A stretch of DNA of 64,000 nucleotides from Shouchella lonarensis (GTDB lineage Bacteria; Bacillota; Bacilli; Bacillales; Bacillaceae_D), in assembly GCF_900096965.1 (NCBI RefSeq), contig NZ_FMYM01000009.1, forward strand, positions 61,953-125,952, in the 5' to 3' direction. The notes beneath the pieces were generated by a model. The model was not told the origin of the DNA, searched no databases, and was given only the letters and a program-made list of their open reading frames with translations. Of the stretch, positions 1 to 13,754 are shown in pieces. Position 1 is the first letter of the stretch. Every line of letters begins with the position of its first letter. The translations under genes were made by a program, and so were the position numbers.

Positions 1-533
1 GCGTTCTTCACGACGCGGTTGTTATGCAGCAGTCATCTCTTCGTCAAGGAACACACAAAACAAAAGGACGTTCGGAAGTACGTGGTGGTGGTAGAAAGCC
101 ATGGCGTCAAAAAGGGACTGGGCGCGCGCGTCAAGGCTCCATTCGTTCGCCACAATGGGTTGGTGGTGGCGTTGTTTTCGGTCCAACACCACGTAGCTAT
201 AGCTTTAAACTCCCTAAAAAAGTACGTCGTCTTGCACTGAAATCGGCACTGTCTGCCAAAGTGGGTGCAAATGAGATGATTGTCCTAGATCAATTACAGT
301 TTGAAACCATTAAAACAAAAGCAATGAAGGATGTTCTTGCAAATCTCTCAGTAGATAAAAAGGCGCTCGTTGTGACAGCTGATTTCAATGAAACAGTGGC
401 AATGTCAGCTCGCAACTTGCCGAATGTAACGTTCGTCACTGCTGCAGGTGTCAATGTTCTTGATTTGCTTAAGCACGACAAGGTCATTATCACAAAAGAT
501 GCAGTCGAAAAGGTAGAGGAGGTGCTTGCGTAA
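1..533 (+). CDS. rplD: 50S ribosomal protein L4 (5' end outside window)
   Basis: The frame is open from the first bases of the window, so the start codon lies upstream and 176 residues are visible. The segment [20 protein letters not shown] followed by GTGRARQGS is the loop of L4 that reaches into the peptide exit tunnel. L4 binds 23S rRNA early in 50S assembly. The stop TAA overlaps the ATG of rplW by one base, as expected in the S10 operon. In many bacteria L4 also represses this operon, but the leader is not in view. Confidence 0.97.
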   Translation, partial: VLHDAVVMQQSSLRQGTHKTKGRSEVRGGGRKPWRQKGTGRARQGSIRSPQWVGGGVVFGPTPRSYSFKLPKKVRRLALKSALSAKVGANEMIVLDQLQFETIKTKAMKDVLANLSVDKKALVVTADFNETVAMSARNLPNVTFVTAAGVNVLDLLKHDKVIITKDAVEKVEEVLA

Positions 534-820
534 TGTCAAATGCACGTGATATCATTAAGCGCCCTGTGATTACTGAACGTTCAGCTGGTCAAATGGAAGA
601 AAAGAAGTACACATTCGAAGTGGATGTACGCGCAAATAAAACACAAATCAAAGATGCGATTGAAGAGATTTTTGAGGTGAAAGTTGACCGCGTGAACACA
701 ATGAATTACAAAGGGAAATCAAAGCGATTCGGTCGTTACACAGGCTTTACTGCTCGTCGTAAAAAAGCGATCGTCCAGCTTTCTGCTGACAGCAAAGAAC
801 TAGACTTCTTTGAAAGCTAA
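533..820 (+). CDS. rplW: 50S ribosomal protein L23
   Basis: The product has 95 residues, the usual length for bacterial L23. The N-terminal [11 protein letters not shown] and central [19 protein letters not shown] are family hallmarks. L23 lies at the exit of the peptide tunnel and docks trigger factor and SRP. The gene overlaps rplD by one base (TAATG), so translation is probably coupled. Confidence 0.97.
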   Translation: MSNARDIIKRPVITERSAGQMEEKKYTFEVDVRANKTQIKDAIEEIFEVKVDRVNTMNYKGKSKRFGRYTGFTARRKKAIVQLSADSKELDFFES

Positions 821-846
821 TCAATAAGAGAAGGAGGGTATCAAAA

Positions 847-1677
847 ATGGCTATTAAAAAGTATAAACCGACCAGTCCCGGACGTCGTAATATGTCAGGA
901 TCAGACTTTGCTGAGTTGACAACAGACAAACCGGAAAAGTCGCTTCTTGCGCCGCTTCATAAAAAAGGCGGACGAAACAACCAAGGTCGCTTAACAGTTC
1001 GTCATCAAGGTGGCGGTCATAAGCGGCAGTACCGGATCATCGATTTCAAGCGTGACAAAGATGGCATCCCAGGTCGCGTTGCTACGATTGAATATGATCC
1101 AAACCGTTCAGCAAACATCGCGCTCATCCATTATGTAGACGGAGAGAAGCGTTATATTTTAGCGCCAAAGGGTCTTACTGTAGGTACAATGATTGAGTCA
1201 GGTCCGGAGGCAGACATTAAACCAGGGAATGCACTACCACTTGTAAATATTCCAGTTGGTACAGTCATTCATAATATTGAAATGCGTCCAGGAAAAGGTG
1301 GACAACTTGTACGCTCAGCAGGAACTGAAGCGCAAGTGCTCGGTAAAGAAGATAAGTATGTGCTTGTTCGTTTGAACTCAGGGGAAACACGCTACATCTT
1401 GGCGACATGCCGTGCGACCATTGGTCAAGTCGGTAATGTTGAACATGAGCTCATCAACATTGGTAAAGCAGGACGTTCACGTCATAAAGGGATTCGCCCA
1501 ACAGTGCGTGGTTCTGTTATGAACCCGAACGATCACCCACACGGTGGTGGAGAAGGAAAAGCACCAATTGGTCGTCCTTCACCAATGACACCTTGGGGTA
1601 AACCAACACTTGGTTTTAAAACACGGAAGAAAAACAAACACTCCGATAAGTACATTGTACGTCGTCGGAAAAAATAA
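847..1677 (+). CDS. rplB: 50S ribosomal protein L2
   Basis: The product has 276 residues, the normal length. It begins [18 protein letters not shown], which is typical of Firmicutes L2, and carries the conserved [12 protein letters not shown] segment near the C-terminus whose His is linked to peptidyl transferase function. A strong GAGAAGGAGGG site precedes the ATG. It sits in normal S10 operon order between rplW and rpsS. Confidence 0.98.
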   Translation: MAIKKYKPTSPGRRNMSGSDFAELTTDKPEKSLLAPLHKKGGRNNQGRLTVRHQGGGHKRQYRIIDFKRDKDGIPGRVATIEYDPNRSANIALIHYVDGEKRYILAPKGLTVGTMIESGPEADIKPGNALPLVNIPVGTVIHNIEMRPGKGGQLVRSAGTEAQVLGKEDKYVLVRLNSGETRYILATCRATIGQVGNVEHELINIGKAGRSRHKGIRPTVRGSVMNPNDHPHGGGEGKAPIGRPSPMTPWGKPTLGFKTRKKNKHSDKYIVRRRKK

Positions 1678-1737
1678 CGCGGTTTGGCTACGGTTCTTAT
1701 ATGGAACCGTGGGCGAATCACGAAGGGAGGCACTCTC

Positions 1738-2013
1738 ATGGGTCGTAGCTTGAAAAAAGGACCTTTCGTTGATGGTCATCTAATGAAAAAAGTGGAGAAA
1801 GCAACTGAGACAGGCGATAAAAAAGTCATTAAAACATGGTCACGCCGCTCAACAATTTTCCCTGATTTCATTGGTCACACATTTGCTGTCCACGACGGAC
1901 GCAAGCATGTACCGGTTTATGTTTCTGAAGATATGGTTGGACATAAACTTGGCGAATTTGCTCCTACGCGTACGTACAAAGGGCATGCCGCAGATAAGAA
2001 AACAAGACGCTAA
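1738..2013 (+). CDS. rpsS: 30S ribosomal protein S19
   Basis: The product has 91 residues beginning [18 protein letters not shown]. An upstream in-frame codon at 1684 would add 18 residues not found in S19, whereas the ATG at 1738 follows GAAGGGAGG at proper spacing, so I take 1738. S19 sits in the head of the 30S subunit with S13 and contacts tRNA in the A site. [12 protein letters not shown] near the end is conserved. Confidence 0.98.
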   Translation: MGRSLKKGPFVDGHLMKKVEKATETGDKKVIKTWSRRSTIFPDFIGHTFAVHDGRKHVPVYVSEDMVGHKLGEFAPTRTYKGHAADKKTRR

Positions 2014-2039
2014 GTAAGTAAGGAAGGAGGACCATTCCC

Positions 2040-2384
2040 ATGGAACAAGCAAAAGCTGTAGCGAAACAAGTACGCATTGCGCCTCGTAAAGTCCGTCTTG
2101 TCATTGATCTTATTCGCGGTAAACAAGTCGGTGAAGCGATTGCGATTTTGAAGCACACACCAAAAGCTGCTTCTCCAGTCGTTGAAAAACTTTTAAACTC
2201 GGCGGTTGCAAATGCAGAGCACAACTATGAAATGGAGCCGAATGGCTTATACATTTCAGAAGTATTTGTGGATGAAGGACCAACGTTGAAACGTTTCCGT
2301 CCACGCGCACAAGGCCGTGCGAGCCGGATTAATAAACGCACAAGCCATATTACATTGGTTGTAAAAGAAACGAAGGAGGGATAA
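2040..2384 (+). CDS. rplV: 50S ribosomal protein L22
   Basis: The product has 114 residues. [17 protein letters not shown] at the N-terminus and the C-terminal hairpin region [13 protein letters not shown] are characteristic. The hairpin lines the peptide exit tunnel opposite L4, and changes there can give macrolide resistance; none is evident here. An AAGGAGGACC site precedes the start. Confidence 0.98.
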   Translation: MEQAKAVAKQVRIAPRKVRLVIDLIRGKQVGEAIAILKHTPKAASPVVEKLLNSAVANAEHNYEMEPNGLYISEVFVDEGPTLKRFRPRAQGRASRINKRTSHITLVVKETKEG

Positions 2385-2386
2385 GC

Positions 2387-3679
<1,293 letters not shown>

Positions 3680-3693
3680 AGGAGGTTTGTTAC

Positions 3694-3954
3694 ATGGAAC
3701 GCAATCAGCGTAAAGTTTACCAAGGGCGTGTCGTATCTGATAAAATGGAGAAGACAATTACAGTTCTTGTTGAGACATACAAAAAAGACCGTCTCTATGG
3801 TAAACGTGTGAAGTACTCTAAGAAATTTAAAGCACATGATGAAGAAAACAAAGCAAAAGTTGGCGATATCGTTCGGATTATGGAGACACGCCCACTTTCT
3901 AAGGATAAACGTTTTCGTCTAGTCGAGATCGTTGAAGAAGCGATCATTATCTAA
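3694..3954 (+). CDS. rpsQ: 30S ribosomal protein S17
   Basis: The product has 86 residues with [18 protein letters not shown] and the OB-fold segment [20 protein letters not shown]. It binds the 5' domain of 16S rRNA. It is the last gene of the classical S10 operon; rplN follows after 30 bases with its own GGGAGGAAAG site. Confidence 0.98.
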   Translation: MERNQRKVYQGRVVSDKMEKTITVLVETYKKDRLYGKRVKYSKKFKAHDEENKAKVGDIVRIMETRPLSKDKRFRLVEIVEEAIII

Positions 3955-3984
3955 AGGTAAGCTGTTAGAAGGGAGGAAAGCGAA

Positions 3985-4353
3985 ATGATTCAACAAGAGA
4001 GTCGCTTGAAAGTAGCTGATAACTCTGGTGCACGTGAAGTACTTTGTATTAAAGTGCTAGGAGGTTCAGGCCGTAAGACAGCGAACATTGGTGATGTCAT
4101 TGTTTGTTCCGTCAAGCAAGCAACACCAGGTGGCGTTGTTAAGAAAGGCGAAGTTGTACGTGCGGTGATCGTTCGTTCTAAGAGCGGTGTGCGTCGTAAC
4201 GATGGTTCATATATTAAGTTTGATGAAAATGCAGCAGTCATTGTTCGTGACGATAAGAGCCCACGAGGCACACGGATTTTTGGCCCAGTTGCGCGCGAAC
4301 TTCGCGACAATCAGTTTATGAAAATTGTTTCCCTTGCTCCAGAAGTACTGTAA
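3985..4353 (+). CDS. rplN: 50S ribosomal protein L14
   Basis: The product has 122 residues. It begins [19 protein letters not shown], nearly invariant in bacteria, and ends [13 protein letters not shown]14 contacts 16S rRNA across the subunit interface and is the RsfS docking site. It is the first gene of the spc operon in the classical scheme, although no promoter is obvious in the 30-base gap. Confidence 0.98.
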   Translation: MIQQESRLKVADNSGAREVLCIKVLGGSGRKTANIGDVIVCSVKQATPGGVVKKGEVVRAVIVRSKSGVRRNDGSYIKFDENAAVIVRDDKSPRGTRIFGPVARELRDNQFMKIVSLAPEVL

Positions 4354-4391
4354 GGTAGAAACAGCATTAAGCATCAAGGAGGTGCAACATT

Positions 4392-4703
4392 ATGCATGTC
4401 AAAAAGGGTGATAACGTCGTTGTCATTGCTGGTAAAGACAAAGGGAAGCAAGGGGAAATCCTTGCAGCATATCCAAAGAAAAGCCGCGTGCTCGTTAAAG
4501 GTGTCAATCTCGTAAAGAAACATGCGAAACCGTCACAAGAGAACCCACAAGGTGGGATTATCGAGCAAGAAGCTGCGATCCATTCTTCCAATGTCATGTT
4601 AATTGATCCGAAGACTGGTGAGCGCACACGTATTGGCTATGAAGAAGTGAATGGCAAAAAAGTACGGGTTGCAAAAAAATCTGGCGAAGCGATTGATAAA
4701 TAG
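4392..4703 (+). CDS. rplX: 50S ribosomal protein L24
   Basis: The product has 103 residues. A KOW motif is visible in [20 protein letters not shown], and [18 protein letters not shown] follows. L24 starts assembly at the 5' end of 23S rRNA. AAGGAGGTGC lies upstream. Confidence 0.98.
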   Translation: MHVKKGDNVVVIAGKDKGKQGEILAAYPKKSRVLVKGVNLVKKHAKPSQENPQGGIIEQEAAIHSSNVMLIDPKTGERTRIGYEEVNGKKVRVAKKSGEAIDK

Positions 4704-4731
4704 TCAGTAGTGTGAAAGGAGGATCACGGAA

Positions 4732-5271
4732 ATGAACCGTTTGAAAGAGAAATACACAAAAGAAATTGTTCCCGCCTTAACGGAAAAGTTCAATTATACA
4801 TCGGTCATGGCTGTTCCAAAGATCGAAAAGATCGTTGTGAATATGGGTGTAGGTGAAGCTGTTCAAAACGCAAAAGTGTTAGATAAGGCAGTGGAAGAAT
4901 TGCAAGCAATTACTGGACAAAAGCCAGTCATCACAAAAGCAAAGAAATCCATCGCTGGTTTTAAGCTACGTGAAGGCATGCCGATTGGTGCAAAAGTCAC
5001 GTTACGTGGTGAGCGGATGTATGACTTTTTAGATAAACTAGTGTCAGTTTCTTTACCACGTGTACGTGATTTCCGCGGTATATCAAAGAAAGCCTTTGAC
5101 GGGCGTGGAAACTATACACTCGGTGTGAAAGAGCAATTGATTTTCCCAGAGATTGATTACGATAAAGTCGATAAAGTACGTGGTATGGATATCGTCATCG
5201 TGACGACAGCGGCAACAGATGAGGAAGCGCGTGAGTTGCTTACTCAAGTAGGCATGCCGTTCCAGAAATAA
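4732..5271 (+). CDS. rplE: 50S ribosomal protein L5
   Basis: The product has 179 residues. [16 protein letters not shown] and the glycine-rich [20 protein letters not shown] are family signatures. L5 binds 5S rRNA with L18 and forms bridge B1b to S13. GAAAGGAGGATC precedes the start. Confidence 0.98.
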   Translation: MNRLKEKYTKEIVPALTEKFNYTSVMAVPKIEKIVVNMGVGEAVQNAKVLDKAVEELQAITGQKPVITKAKKSIAGFKLREGMPIGAKVTLRGERMYDFLDKLVSVSLPRVRDFRGISKKAFDGRGNYTLGVKEQLIFPEIDYDKVDKVRGMDIVIVTTAATDEEARELLTQVGMPFQK

Positions 5272-5487
<216 letters not shown>

Positions 5488-5513
5488 TACGACTCGGAAG
5501 GAGGTAAATAACA

Positions 5514-5912
5514 ATGGTCATGACTGATCCAATTGCAGATATGTTAACACGTATTCGTAACGCGAACCTTGTTCGCCATGAAAAGCTTGAGTTACCTGCT
5601 TCTACGGTGAAAAAGGAAATTGCTGAGATTTTGAAACAAGAGGGTTTCATCCGTGATTACGAGTATGTTGCAGATAATAAACAAGGTGTCATTCGCATCT
5701 TCTTAAAGTACGGTGTGAAAAATGAACGTGTCATTACAGGCTTGAAGCGTATTAGTAAGCCAGGCTTGCGTGTATATGCAAAAGCAAATGAGCTGCCACG
5801 TGTGCTAGGTGGACTTGGTGTTGCACTTGTTTCAACATCAAAAGGAATTTTAACGGACAAGGAAGCGCGTAACCAACAAATTGGTGGCGAAGTACTTGCT
5901 TACGTTTGGTAA
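5514..5912 (+). CDS. rpsH: 30S ribosomal protein S8
   Basis: The product has 132 residues. It starts [18 protein letters not shown], exactly as in Bacillus S8, and ends [10 protein letters not shown]8 binds the central domain of 16S rRNA. GGAAGGAGGTAA lies at good distance from the first ATG. Confidence 0.98.
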   Translation: MVMTDPIADMLTRIRNANLVRHEKLELPASTVKKEIAEILKQEGFIRDYEYVADNKQGVIRIFLKYGVKNERVITGLKRISKPGLRVYAKANELPRVLGGLGVALVSTSKGILTDKEARNQQIGGEVLAYVW

Positions 5913-5941
5913 TAAGTTTGCATGAATGGAGGTGGACATGA

Positions 5942-6478
5942 ATGTCTCGTGTAGGGAAAAAGCCAGTCATTATTCCTGAAGGTGTAACGGTCACGTTAGA
6001 AGGAAATCATTTCACTGCGAAAGGACCTAAAGGTGAATTAAGCCGTGAATTGCATCCAGCAATTAAAGTAGTGATTGAAGGGAACGAAATGACATTTGAG
6101 CGTCCTTCAGATCATAAGGAGCATCGCTCACTTCACGGTACGATGCGTGCGCTTGTCAATAACATGGTTGAAGGTGTGACAAAAGGATTTGAACGTGCCC
6201 TTGAACTAAATGGTGTCGGTTATCGTGCATCTAAATCTGGTCAAAAACTAGTCTTAAATGTTGGCTACTCTCATCCTGTGGAGATCACACCAGAAGACGG
6301 TTTAGAGATTGACGTACCGTCAAATACAAAGGTTGTTGTAAAAGGAATTGATAAAGAACGTGTCGGTGCGCTCGCTTCAAATATCCGCGCTGTACGCAAG
6401 CCAGAGCCTTACAAAGGTAAAGGAATTCGTTATGAAGGCGAATATGTGCGTCGTAAAGAAGGAAAAACTGGAAAATAA
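5942..6478 (+). CDS. rplF: 50S ribosomal protein L6
   Basis: The product has 178 residues. It begins [17 protein letters not shown], and the C-terminal half has [21 protein letters not shown]. It sits near the sarcin-ricin loop and the base of the L7/L12 stalk. ATGGAGGTGGAC lies upstream. Confidence 0.98.
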   Translation: MSRVGKKPVIIPEGVTVTLEGNHFTAKGPKGELSRELHPAIKVVIEGNEMTFERPSDHKEHRSLHGTMRALVNNMVEGVTKGFERALELNGVGYRASKSGQKLVLNVGYSHPVEITPEDGLEIDVPSNTKVVVKGIDKERVGALASNIRAVRKPEPYKGKGIRYEGEYVRRKEGKTGK

Positions 6479-6507
6479 TTCGTTTTGAAGGAAAGGAATG
6501 ACGTCTC

Positions 6508-6870
6508 ATGATTACGAAGCCTAATCGAAATGCAGGCCGTAAGAAAAGACATGCGCACGTACGCCGCACATTAAGCGGTACGGCTGAACGTCCACGTCTT
6601 AACGTATTCCGTTCTTCTAAGCACATTTACGCGCAATTGATTGATGACGTGAATGGTGTCACTTTAGCGCAAGCGTCTACGCTTGATACAGAGCTAAAGC
6701 TAGAGAACGGCGGCAATAAAGAAGCGGCTCGCAAAGTCGGCGAGTTGGTTGCAAAACGCGCGATGGACAATGGTCACGAAGTCGTTGTCTTTGATCGTGG
6801 TGGCTATTTATACCACGGCCGTGTTGCGGAATTAGCAGATGCTGCTCGTGCAGCAGGACTTAAATTTTAA
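6508..6870 (+). CDS. rplR: 50S ribosomal protein L18
   Basis: The product has 120 residues. Typical segments are [20 protein letters not shown] and [21 protein letters not shown]18 binds 5S rRNA together with L5, whose gene is upstream in the same run. Confidence 0.98.
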   Translation: MITKPNRNAGRKKRHAHVRRTLSGTAERPRLNVFRSSKHIYAQLIDDVNGVTLAQASTLDTELKLENGGNKEAARKVGELVAKRAMDNGHEVVVFDRGGYLYHGRVAELADAARAAGLKF

Positions 6871-6891
6871 CAACGAAGGAGGGAAACTTTT

Positions 6892-7392
6892 ATGCGTTCT
6901 ATCGATCCAAACACATTGGAACTTGAAGAAAAAGTGGTTGCCATTAACCGGGTTGCAAAGGTCGTTAAAGGGGGGCGCCGCTTCCGTTTCGCTGCACTCG
7001 TTGTTGTAGGGGATAAAAACGGACACGTTGGTTTCGGAATGGGCAAAGCCCAAGAAGTGCCAGAAGCGATTCGTAAAGCAGTAGAAGATGCAAAAAAGAA
7101 CTTGATCACAGTGCCGATTGTGAATACGACAATCCCGCATGAAACGGTTGGTCATTTCGGTGCTGGTCGCGTATTACTTAAGCCAGCTTCTGAAGGTACG
7201 GGTGTTATTGCTGGTGGACCAGTGCGTGCAGTACTTGATCTTGCTGGTGTGGGTGATATTCTTTCAAAATCACTTGGTTCAAATAACCCAATTAATATGG
7301 TTCGCGCGACGATTGCTGGCTTGACAAGTATGAAGCGAGCAGAAGAAGTAGCGAAACTACGTGGTAAATCCGTAGAAGAACTGTTAGGATAA
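6892..7392 (+). CDS. rpsE: 30S ribosomal protein S5
   Basis: The product has 166 residues. The double-stranded RNA-binding region [20 protein letters not shown] and the loop [20 protein letters not shown] are conserved. S5 shapes the mRNA entry site and affects decoding accuracy; spectinomycin-resistance changes map to the KGGRRF loop, which looks wild type here. GAAGGAGGG precedes the ATG. Confidence 0.98.
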   Translation: MRSIDPNTLELEEKVVAINRVAKVVKGGRRFRFAALVVVGDKNGHVGFGMGKAQEVPEAIRKAVEDAKKNLITVPIVNTTIPHETVGHFGAGRVLLKPASEGTGVIAGGPVRAVLDLAGVGDILSKSLGSNNPINMVRATIAGLTSMKRAEEVAKLRGKSVEELLG

Positions 7393-7405
7393 GGGAGGGA
7401 TTATG

Positions 7406-7594
7406 ATGGCGAAGAAATTAGAAATCACCCTTACACGTAGTTTGATTGGTCGTCCGAGCGATCAGCGCGTGACAGTGAATACACTCGGTTTGCGCAAGAT
7501 GCACCAAACCGTTATACAAGATGATAACGCAGCGATTCGTGGCATGGTGAACAAAGTAAATCACCTTGTAACAGTCAACGAGTTGGATGCGTAA
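7406..7594 (+). CDS. rpmD: 50S ribosomal protein L30
   Basis: The product has about 62 residues beginning [17 protein letters not shown]. Two ATG codons are adjacent (7403 and 7406). I prefer the second because it gives the usual MAKK start and better spacing from [19 protein letters not shown] is the conserved helix. Confidence 0.96.
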   Translation: MAKKLEITLTRSLIGRPSDQRVTVNTLGLRKMHQTVIQDDNAAIRGMVNKVNHLVTVNELDA

Positions 7595-7630
7595 ATAGAG
7601 ATTTTAAAGTAACGAGGAGGTGTAGGAAGC

Positions 7631-8071
7631 ATGAAACTTCACGAGTTAAAACCAGCAGAAGGTTCACGTAAAGTCCGCAAGCGTGTAGGGCGCGGAATTG
7701 GTTCTGGTAACGGTAAAACTTCCGGTAAGGGACATAAAGGTCAAAATGCCCGTTCAGGTGGTGGCGTTCGTCCAGGGTTCGAAGGTGGACAAAACCCACT
7801 TTACCGTCGTTTACCAAAACGTGGTTTCACAAATATTCATCGTAAAGAGTATACCGTCGTAAACGTCGATACGTTGAATCGTTTTGAAGCAGGTACAGTC
7901 GTATCACCGGAACTTTTGGTTGAAACGAAGGTTGTTAAAAACGTGAAACACGGCATTAAAATTCTTGGTAATGGAAGTTTAGACAAGAACTTAACTGTCA
8001 AAGCACACAAGTTCTCTGCCTCTGCAGTCAAAGCAATTGAAGCAGCTGGCGGAACAACAGAGGTGGTTTAA
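7631..8071 (+). CDS. rplO: 50S ribosomal protein L15
   Basis: The product has 146 residues. It begins [20 protein letters not shown] with the glycine-rich [19 protein letters not shown] stretch that threads through 23S rRNA. Its stop overlaps the secY start by one base (TAATG). Confidence 0.98.
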   Translation: MKLHELKPAEGSRKVRKRVGRGIGSGNGKTSGKGHKGQNARSGGGVRPGFEGGQNPLYRRLPKRGFTNIHRKEYTVVNVDTLNRFEAGTVVSPELLVETKVVKNVKHGIKILGNGSLDKNLTVKAHKFSASAVKAIEAAGGTTEVV

Positions 8072-9384
8072 TGTTCAAGGCGATCTCCAACATCTTCCGT
8101 GTAAAAGATTTACGTCGCAAAATCATCTTTACGCTTATGATGCTTGTCGTGTTTCGAATTGGGTCATTTATTCCAGTCCCAGGCACCAATAGTGCTGCGT
8201 TAGACGAAATGTTTAAAGGAGCCACAGCGTTTGGCTTTCTTGACTCATTTGGCGGGGGTGCCTTGAGTAACTTCTCGATTTTCGCGATGGGGATCATGCC
8301 TTATATCACAGCATCGATCGTCGTTCAGTTATTACAACTGGATGTTGTACCGAAGTTTGCGGAATGGGCAAAGCAAGGTGAAGCTGGCCGGAAAAAGCTC
8401 ACACAGGTCACACGATATGGAACGATCGTTTTAGGTTTTATTCAAGCAATTGCGATGTCTATCGGATTTAATACGATGTCGTCGGCTAACTCGACGGGAG
8501 AACCACTTTTGTTAAACACAAATGTCACGACGTTCTTGACAATTGCGCTTGTTTTAACAGCTGGGACTGCATTTCTCATGTGGTTAGGTGAGCAAATTAC
8601 TGCGTATGGTGTCGGCAATGGGATTTCTTTGCTCATTTTTGCAGGGATTGCAGCTGGCGTACCGGGTATGTTGAAGCAGCTATACGTATCGCAACTTGAA
8701 GGCGCTGGTGATCAATTGTTCTTGCGTGTCGTCACCGTCGCGTTATTGGCGCTGGTCGTATTGCTCATTATCATCGGGGTCATTTATGTGCAGCAGGCAT
8801 TACGGAAAATTCCGGTGCAATATGCGAAGCGAGTGGCTAACCGACAAACGATGGGCGGTCAATCGACGCATTTACCGATTAAAGTAAATGCAGCCGGCGT
8901 GATTCCAGTCATCTTTGCTTCAGCGCTATTTTACTTTCCATCAACGATTGCATCGTTTGTGGGGCAAGAAAATGATATTGCAAAGTGGATCATAGCCAAT
9001 TTTGAGCCAGGTAAATGGATTGGCGGTACTGTGTTTGTTGCACTCATCATCGCTTTCACGTATTTCTATACATTTGTGCAAGTGAATCCGGAAAAAATGG
9101 CAGAGAACTTACAAAAGCAAGGTGGATACATTCCTGGCATTCGTCCTGGTCAAGCGACACAAACTTTTATAACGAAAATTTTATACCGACTCACGTTTGT
9201 AGGTGCGTTGTTCCTTGCGACAATTGCTACAATCCCAGTCGTGTTTATTGCCGTAATGAATTTGCCTTCTGCAGTTCAAATTGGCGGGACTGGATTGTTA
9301 ATCATTGTTGGTGTAGCATTAGATACAATGAAACAAATTGAGGGACAGCTTATTAAACGGTCGTATAAAGGCTTTATGAAGTAA
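8071..9384 (+). CDS. secY: Protein translocase channel SecY
   Basis: The product has 437 residues and ten predicted membrane helices. It starts FKAISNIFRVKDLRRKIIFT. GIMPYITASIVVQLL in helix 2 and the C-terminal KQIEGQLIKRSYKGF are signature parts of the channel. It forms the SecYEG pore with products encoded elsewhere and is translationally coupled to rplO. Confidence 0.98.
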   Translation: MFKAISNIFRVKDLRRKIIFTLMMLVVFRIGSFIPVPGTNSAALDEMFKGATAFGFLDSFGGGALSNFSIFAMGIMPYITASIVVQLLQLDVVPKFAEWAKQGEAGRKKLTQVTRYGTIVLGFIQAIAMSIGFNTMSSANSTGEPLLLNTNVTTFLTIALVLTAGTAFLMWLGEQITAYGVGNGISLLIFAGIAAGVPGMLKQLYVSQLEGAGDQLFLRVVTVALLALVVLLIIIGVIYVQQALRKIPVQYAKRVANRQTMGGQSTHLPIKVNAAGVIPVIFASALFYFPSTIASFVGQENDIAKWIIANFEPGKWIGGTVFVALIIAFTYFYTFVQVNPEKMAENLQKQGGYIPGIRPGQATQTFITKILYRLTFVGALFLATIATIPVVFIAVMNLPSAVQIGGTGLLIIVGVALDTMKQIEGQLIKRSYKGFMK

Positions 9385-10894
<1,510 letters not shown>

Positions 10895-10969
10895 GTAAAC
10901 AGTCTCAAATAAGCTTCGAAGAGACCTTTAGGTTTGCTAGCATCTTACTCGAAGGGAGGATACCCATTC

Positions 10970-11188
10970 ATGGCAAAAGAAGATGTGATTGAAGTGGAAG
11001 GAACCGTCATTGAACCATTGCCAAACGCAATGTTTCGGGTTGAGCTTGAAAACGGTCATAAAATTCTGGCGCATGTATCTGGAAAAATTCGCATGCACTT
11101 TATCCGGATTTTACCGGGTGATAAAGTGACGGTCGAACTTTCTCCTTATGACTTGACGCGCGGACGAATTACGTACCGTTATAAATAA
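10970..11188 (+). CDS. infA: Translation initiation factor IF-1
   Basis: The product has 72 residues beginning [20 protein letters not shown]. It is an S1-type OB fold ending [12 protein letters not shown]. An in-frame TTG at 10934 would add twelve unrelated residues, and the ATG at 10970 follows GAAGGGAGG. IF-1 occupies the A site during initiation. Confidence 0.98.
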   Translation: MAKEDVIEVEGTVIEPLPNAMFRVELENGHKILAHVSGKIRMHFIRILPGDKVTVELSPYDLTRGRITYRYK

Positions 11189-11220
11189 ATCCACACTCCG
11201 TATATGAGGAGGTTTGTACT

Positions 11221-11334
11221 ATGAAGGTAAGACCATCTGTGAAAAAGATTTGTGATAAATGCAAGGTGATTCGTCGCAATGGTCATGTTATGGTCATTTG
11301 TGATAACCCAAAGCATAAACAAAAACAAGGCTAA
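11221..11334 (+). CDS. rpmJ: 50S ribosomal protein L36, zinc type
   Basis: The product is a 37-residue protein that begins [19 protein letters not shown] and ends HKQKQG. The zinc ligands C-x2-C, then C and H in VICDNPKH, are present, so this is the C+ form. TGAGGAGG lies upstream. It sits between infA and rpsM as usual. Confidence 0.97.
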   Translation: MKVRPSVKKICDKCKVIRRNGHVMVICDNPKHKQKQG

Positions 11335-11355
11335 TAATTAAAGGAGGTGCTATGT

Positions 11356-11721
11356 ATGGCACGTGTTGCAGGTGTGGATATTCCGCGTGATAAGCGCGTC
11401 ATTATTTCACTCACATACGTATATGGAATTGGCAAATCGACAGCAGCGCAAATTCTTGATCAAGCTGGCGTTGATCAAAGCACGCGCGTTCGAGATTTAA
11501 CAGAGCAAGAGCTAGGACGTATTCGTGAAGCGATTGAAGCACATAAAGTAGAAGGTGATCTTCGTCGGGAAACGTCTTTAAACATTAAGCGTTTGATTGA
11601 GATTGGTTGTTATCGTGGGATTCGCCATCGTCGCGGCTTACCGGTTCGTGGTCAAAATTCTAAAAACAATGCGCGTACGCGGAAGGGTCCTAAGCGGACA
11701 ATCGCGAATAAGAAAAAATAG
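11356..11721 (+). CDS. rpsM: 30S ribosomal protein S13
   Basis: The product has 121 residues beginning [20 protein letters not shown]. An upstream GTG at 11347 overlaps the AAGGAGGTG site and is unlikely. [14 protein letters not shown] and the basic tail [11 protein letters not shown] are typical. S13 contacts P-site tRNA and forms bridges to L5. Confidence 0.97.
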   Translation: MARVAGVDIPRDKRVIISLTYVYGIGKSTAAQILDQAGVDQSTRVRDLTEQELGRIREAIEAHKVEGDLRRETSLNIKRLIEIGCYRGIRHRRGLPVRGQNSKNNARTRKGPKRTIANKKK

Positions 11722-11741
11722 TAAGGGAGGTTTGTTAAACC

Positions 11742-12134
11742 ATGGCTAAGAAAACGAATACTCGTCCAAAGCGTCGTCAACGTAAAAATATTGATTCAGG
11801 TGTTGCGCATATCCGCTCCACTTTTAACAATACGATTGTGACGATCACAGATCCACACGGGAACGCGATTTCATGGGCAAGCGCAGGAGCACTTGGATTT
11901 AAAGGTTCTCGTAAATCGACGCCATATGCAGCGCAAATGGCAGCAGAATCTGCCGCGAAAGTTGCAATGGAACATGGCATGAAAACAGTAGAAGTGTCTG
12001 TAAAAGGGCCTGGTGCTGGTCGAGAAGCAGCGATCCGTTCATTACAAGCTGTAGGTCTTGAAGTGAATATGATCAAAGATGTGACACCTGTACCTCATAA
12101 TGGTTGCCGTCCACCGAAACGTCGTAGAGTGTAA
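11742..12134 (+). CDS. rpsK: 30S ribosomal protein S11
   Basis: The product has 130 residues. [19 protein letters not shown] and the C-terminal [17 protein letters not shown] are conserved. S11 lines the mRNA exit region on the platform. AAGGGAGG precedes the start. Confidence 0.98.
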   Translation: MAKKTNTRPKRRQRKNIDSGVAHIRSTFNNTIVTITDPHGNAISWASAGALGFKGSRKSTPYAAQMAAESAAKVAMEHGMKTVEVSVKGPGAGREAAIRSLQAVGLEVNMIKDVTPVPHNGCRPPKRRRV

Positions 12135-12144
12135 TAATCAATCA

Positions 12145-12174
12145 TTGTATAGATTTCCTGCTAGTGTCTATAAT
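12145..12174 (+). promoter_or_regulatory. Probable SigA promoter upstream of rpoA
   Basis: TTGTAT (12145-12150) and TATAAT (12169-12174) are separated by 18 bases in the 167-base gap between rpsK and rpoA. It would give rpoA and rplQ extra transcription. The -35 is imperfect. Confidence 0.5.
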
Positions 12175-12301
12175 GGATGAGACGACATCTATTTGACAAT
12201 GAAGGTAAGACTGACGGGTTTGCTCATCGGGAGGTAAAAAATGCCTTCTGAGCAATCCTTGCGTTTTCCGGAGTTCGACGTTTTGAAGGAGGGTTTGTTT
12301 A

Positions 12302-13246
12302 ATGATTGAAATTGAAAAGCCGAATATTGAGACGGTCGAAGTGAGTGAAGATGCCACATATGGTAAGTTTGTTGTTGAGCCACTAGAGCGTGGTTATGGA
12401 ACGACACTTGGAAACTCGTTGCGCCGTATTCTCTTATCCTCTCTTCCGGGGGCTGCTGTTTCCAATGTTCAAATTGATGGTGTCCTACACGAGTTTTCAA
12501 CAGTTGAAGGCGTTGTGGAAGATGTGACAACAATTATTTTGAATTTGAAAAAGCTAGCCTTGAAGATTTATTCGGATGATGTGAAGACGCTAGAAGTCGA
12601 TGTTCAAGGAGAAGGGGTTGTAAAAGCAGGCGATTTAACTCATGACAGTGATGTTGAAGTTTTAAATCCTGACCTGCACATTGCGACACTGACAAAAGGG
12701 GCATCACTTCGCATGCGTTTAACAGCGAAAAGTGGCCGTGGTTACGTACTCGCTGATGCGAACAAAAGTGACGATCAATCCATTGGTACATTACCTGTTG
12801 ATTCGATTTTCACCCCTGTATCACGTGTAAACTATCAAGTTGAGAATACACGTGTTGGGCAAGTCACGAATTACGATAAACTAACCCTTGATGTATGGAC
12901 TGATGGGAGCACGCGTCCTGAGGATGCAGTGGCCCTTGGTGCGAAGATTTTAACGGAGCATTTAAATATTTTCGTAGGTCTCACGGATCAAGCTCAAAAA
13001 GCAGAAATCATGATTGAAAAAGAAGAAGATCAGAAGGAAAAAGTGCTAGAAATGACGATTGAGGAACTTGACCTTTCTGTTCGTTCTTATAACTGTTTGA
13101 AGCGAGCGGGGATTAATACAGTACAAGAGCTGACGCATAAAACAGAAGAAGACATGATGAAAGTACGGAACTTAGGACGGAAGTCTTTAGAAGAAGTACA
13201 AGAAAAGTTGGCTGAGCTTACACTTGGGCTACGGAATGAAGAATAG
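12302..13246 (+). CDS. rpoA: RNA polymerase alpha subunit
   Basis: The product has 314 residues. The N-terminal assembly domain contains [20 protein letters not shown]. The C-terminal domain has [20 protein letters not shown] followed by a helix-hairpin-helix, and binds UP elements and activators. GAAGGAGGG precedes the ATG. Confidence 0.98.
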   Translation: MIEIEKPNIETVEVSEDATYGKFVVEPLERGYGTTLGNSLRRILLSSLPGAAVSNVQIDGVLHEFSTVEGVVEDVTTIILNLKKLALKIYSDDVKTLEVDVQGEGVVKAGDLTHDSDVEVLNPDLHIATLTKGASLRMRLTAKSGRGYVLADANKSDDQSIGTLPVDSIFTPVSRVNYQVENTRVGQVTNYDKLTLDVWTDGSTRPEDAVALGAKILTEHLNIFVGLTDQAQKAEIMIEKEEDQKEKVLEMTIEELDLSVRSYNCLKRAGINTVQELTHKTEEDMMKVRNLGRKSLEEVQEKLAELTLGLRNEE

Positions 13247-13270
13247 CAGGTTTTAAAGGAGGGAATGAGC

Positions 13271-13627
13271 ATGGCATACTCAAAGTTAGGTCGGACAAGT
13301 TCACAGCGTAAGGCGTTGTTTCGCGACTTAGTGACAGATCTAATCATTAATGAGCGCATTGAAACAACAGAAGCGAAAGCGAAAGAATTGCGTCCGATCG
13401 TTGAGAAAATGGTCACACTAGGTAAGCGTGGCGATTTGCATGCGCGTCGTCAAGCGGCTGCATTTGTTCGTAAAGAGATGGCAAATGAAGAGCAAGATGC
13501 GATTCAAAAGCTGTTTGCTGACATTGCACCACGCTTTAGTGAGCGTCAAGGTGGCTATACACGTATTTTGAAAGTCGGTCCTCGTCGTGGAGATGGCGCA
13601 CCGATGGCAATTATTGAATTTGTTTAA
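13271..13627 (+). CDS. rplQ: 50S ribosomal protein L17
   Basis: The product has 118 residues beginning [21 protein letters not shown] chose ATG 13271 over 13265 because of spacing to AAAGGAGGG and family length. It ends [10 protein letters not shown]. It is the last gene of the alpha operon. Confidence 0.97.
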   Translation: MAYSKLGRTSSQRKALFRDLVTDLIINERIETTEAKAKELRPIVEKMVTLGKRGDLHARRQAAAFVRKEMANEEQDAIQKLFADIAPRFSERQGGYTRILKVGPRRGDGAPMAIIEFV

Positions 13628-13696
13628 TGTGCACGTTTAAATGCAGCCACCTTGCGCAAAAACGCAAGGTGAGTCGTGCGTTTTGACAGTGATAGG

Positions 13697-13732
13697 AAGG
13701 GCAGGAGGTTTAATTCTCTATGCCCTTTTTTT
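13697..13732 (+). terminator. Intrinsic terminator after the alpha operon
   Basis: AAGGGCA and TGCCCTT pair over a 17-base loop and are followed by a T run. A second hairpin, ACCTTGCG with CGCAAGGT, lies just upstream (about 13649-13671). Together they separate rplQ from the ecf genes. Confidence 0.75.
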
Positions 13733-13754
13733 GTACGCGAAAGAGGGGAAGGAA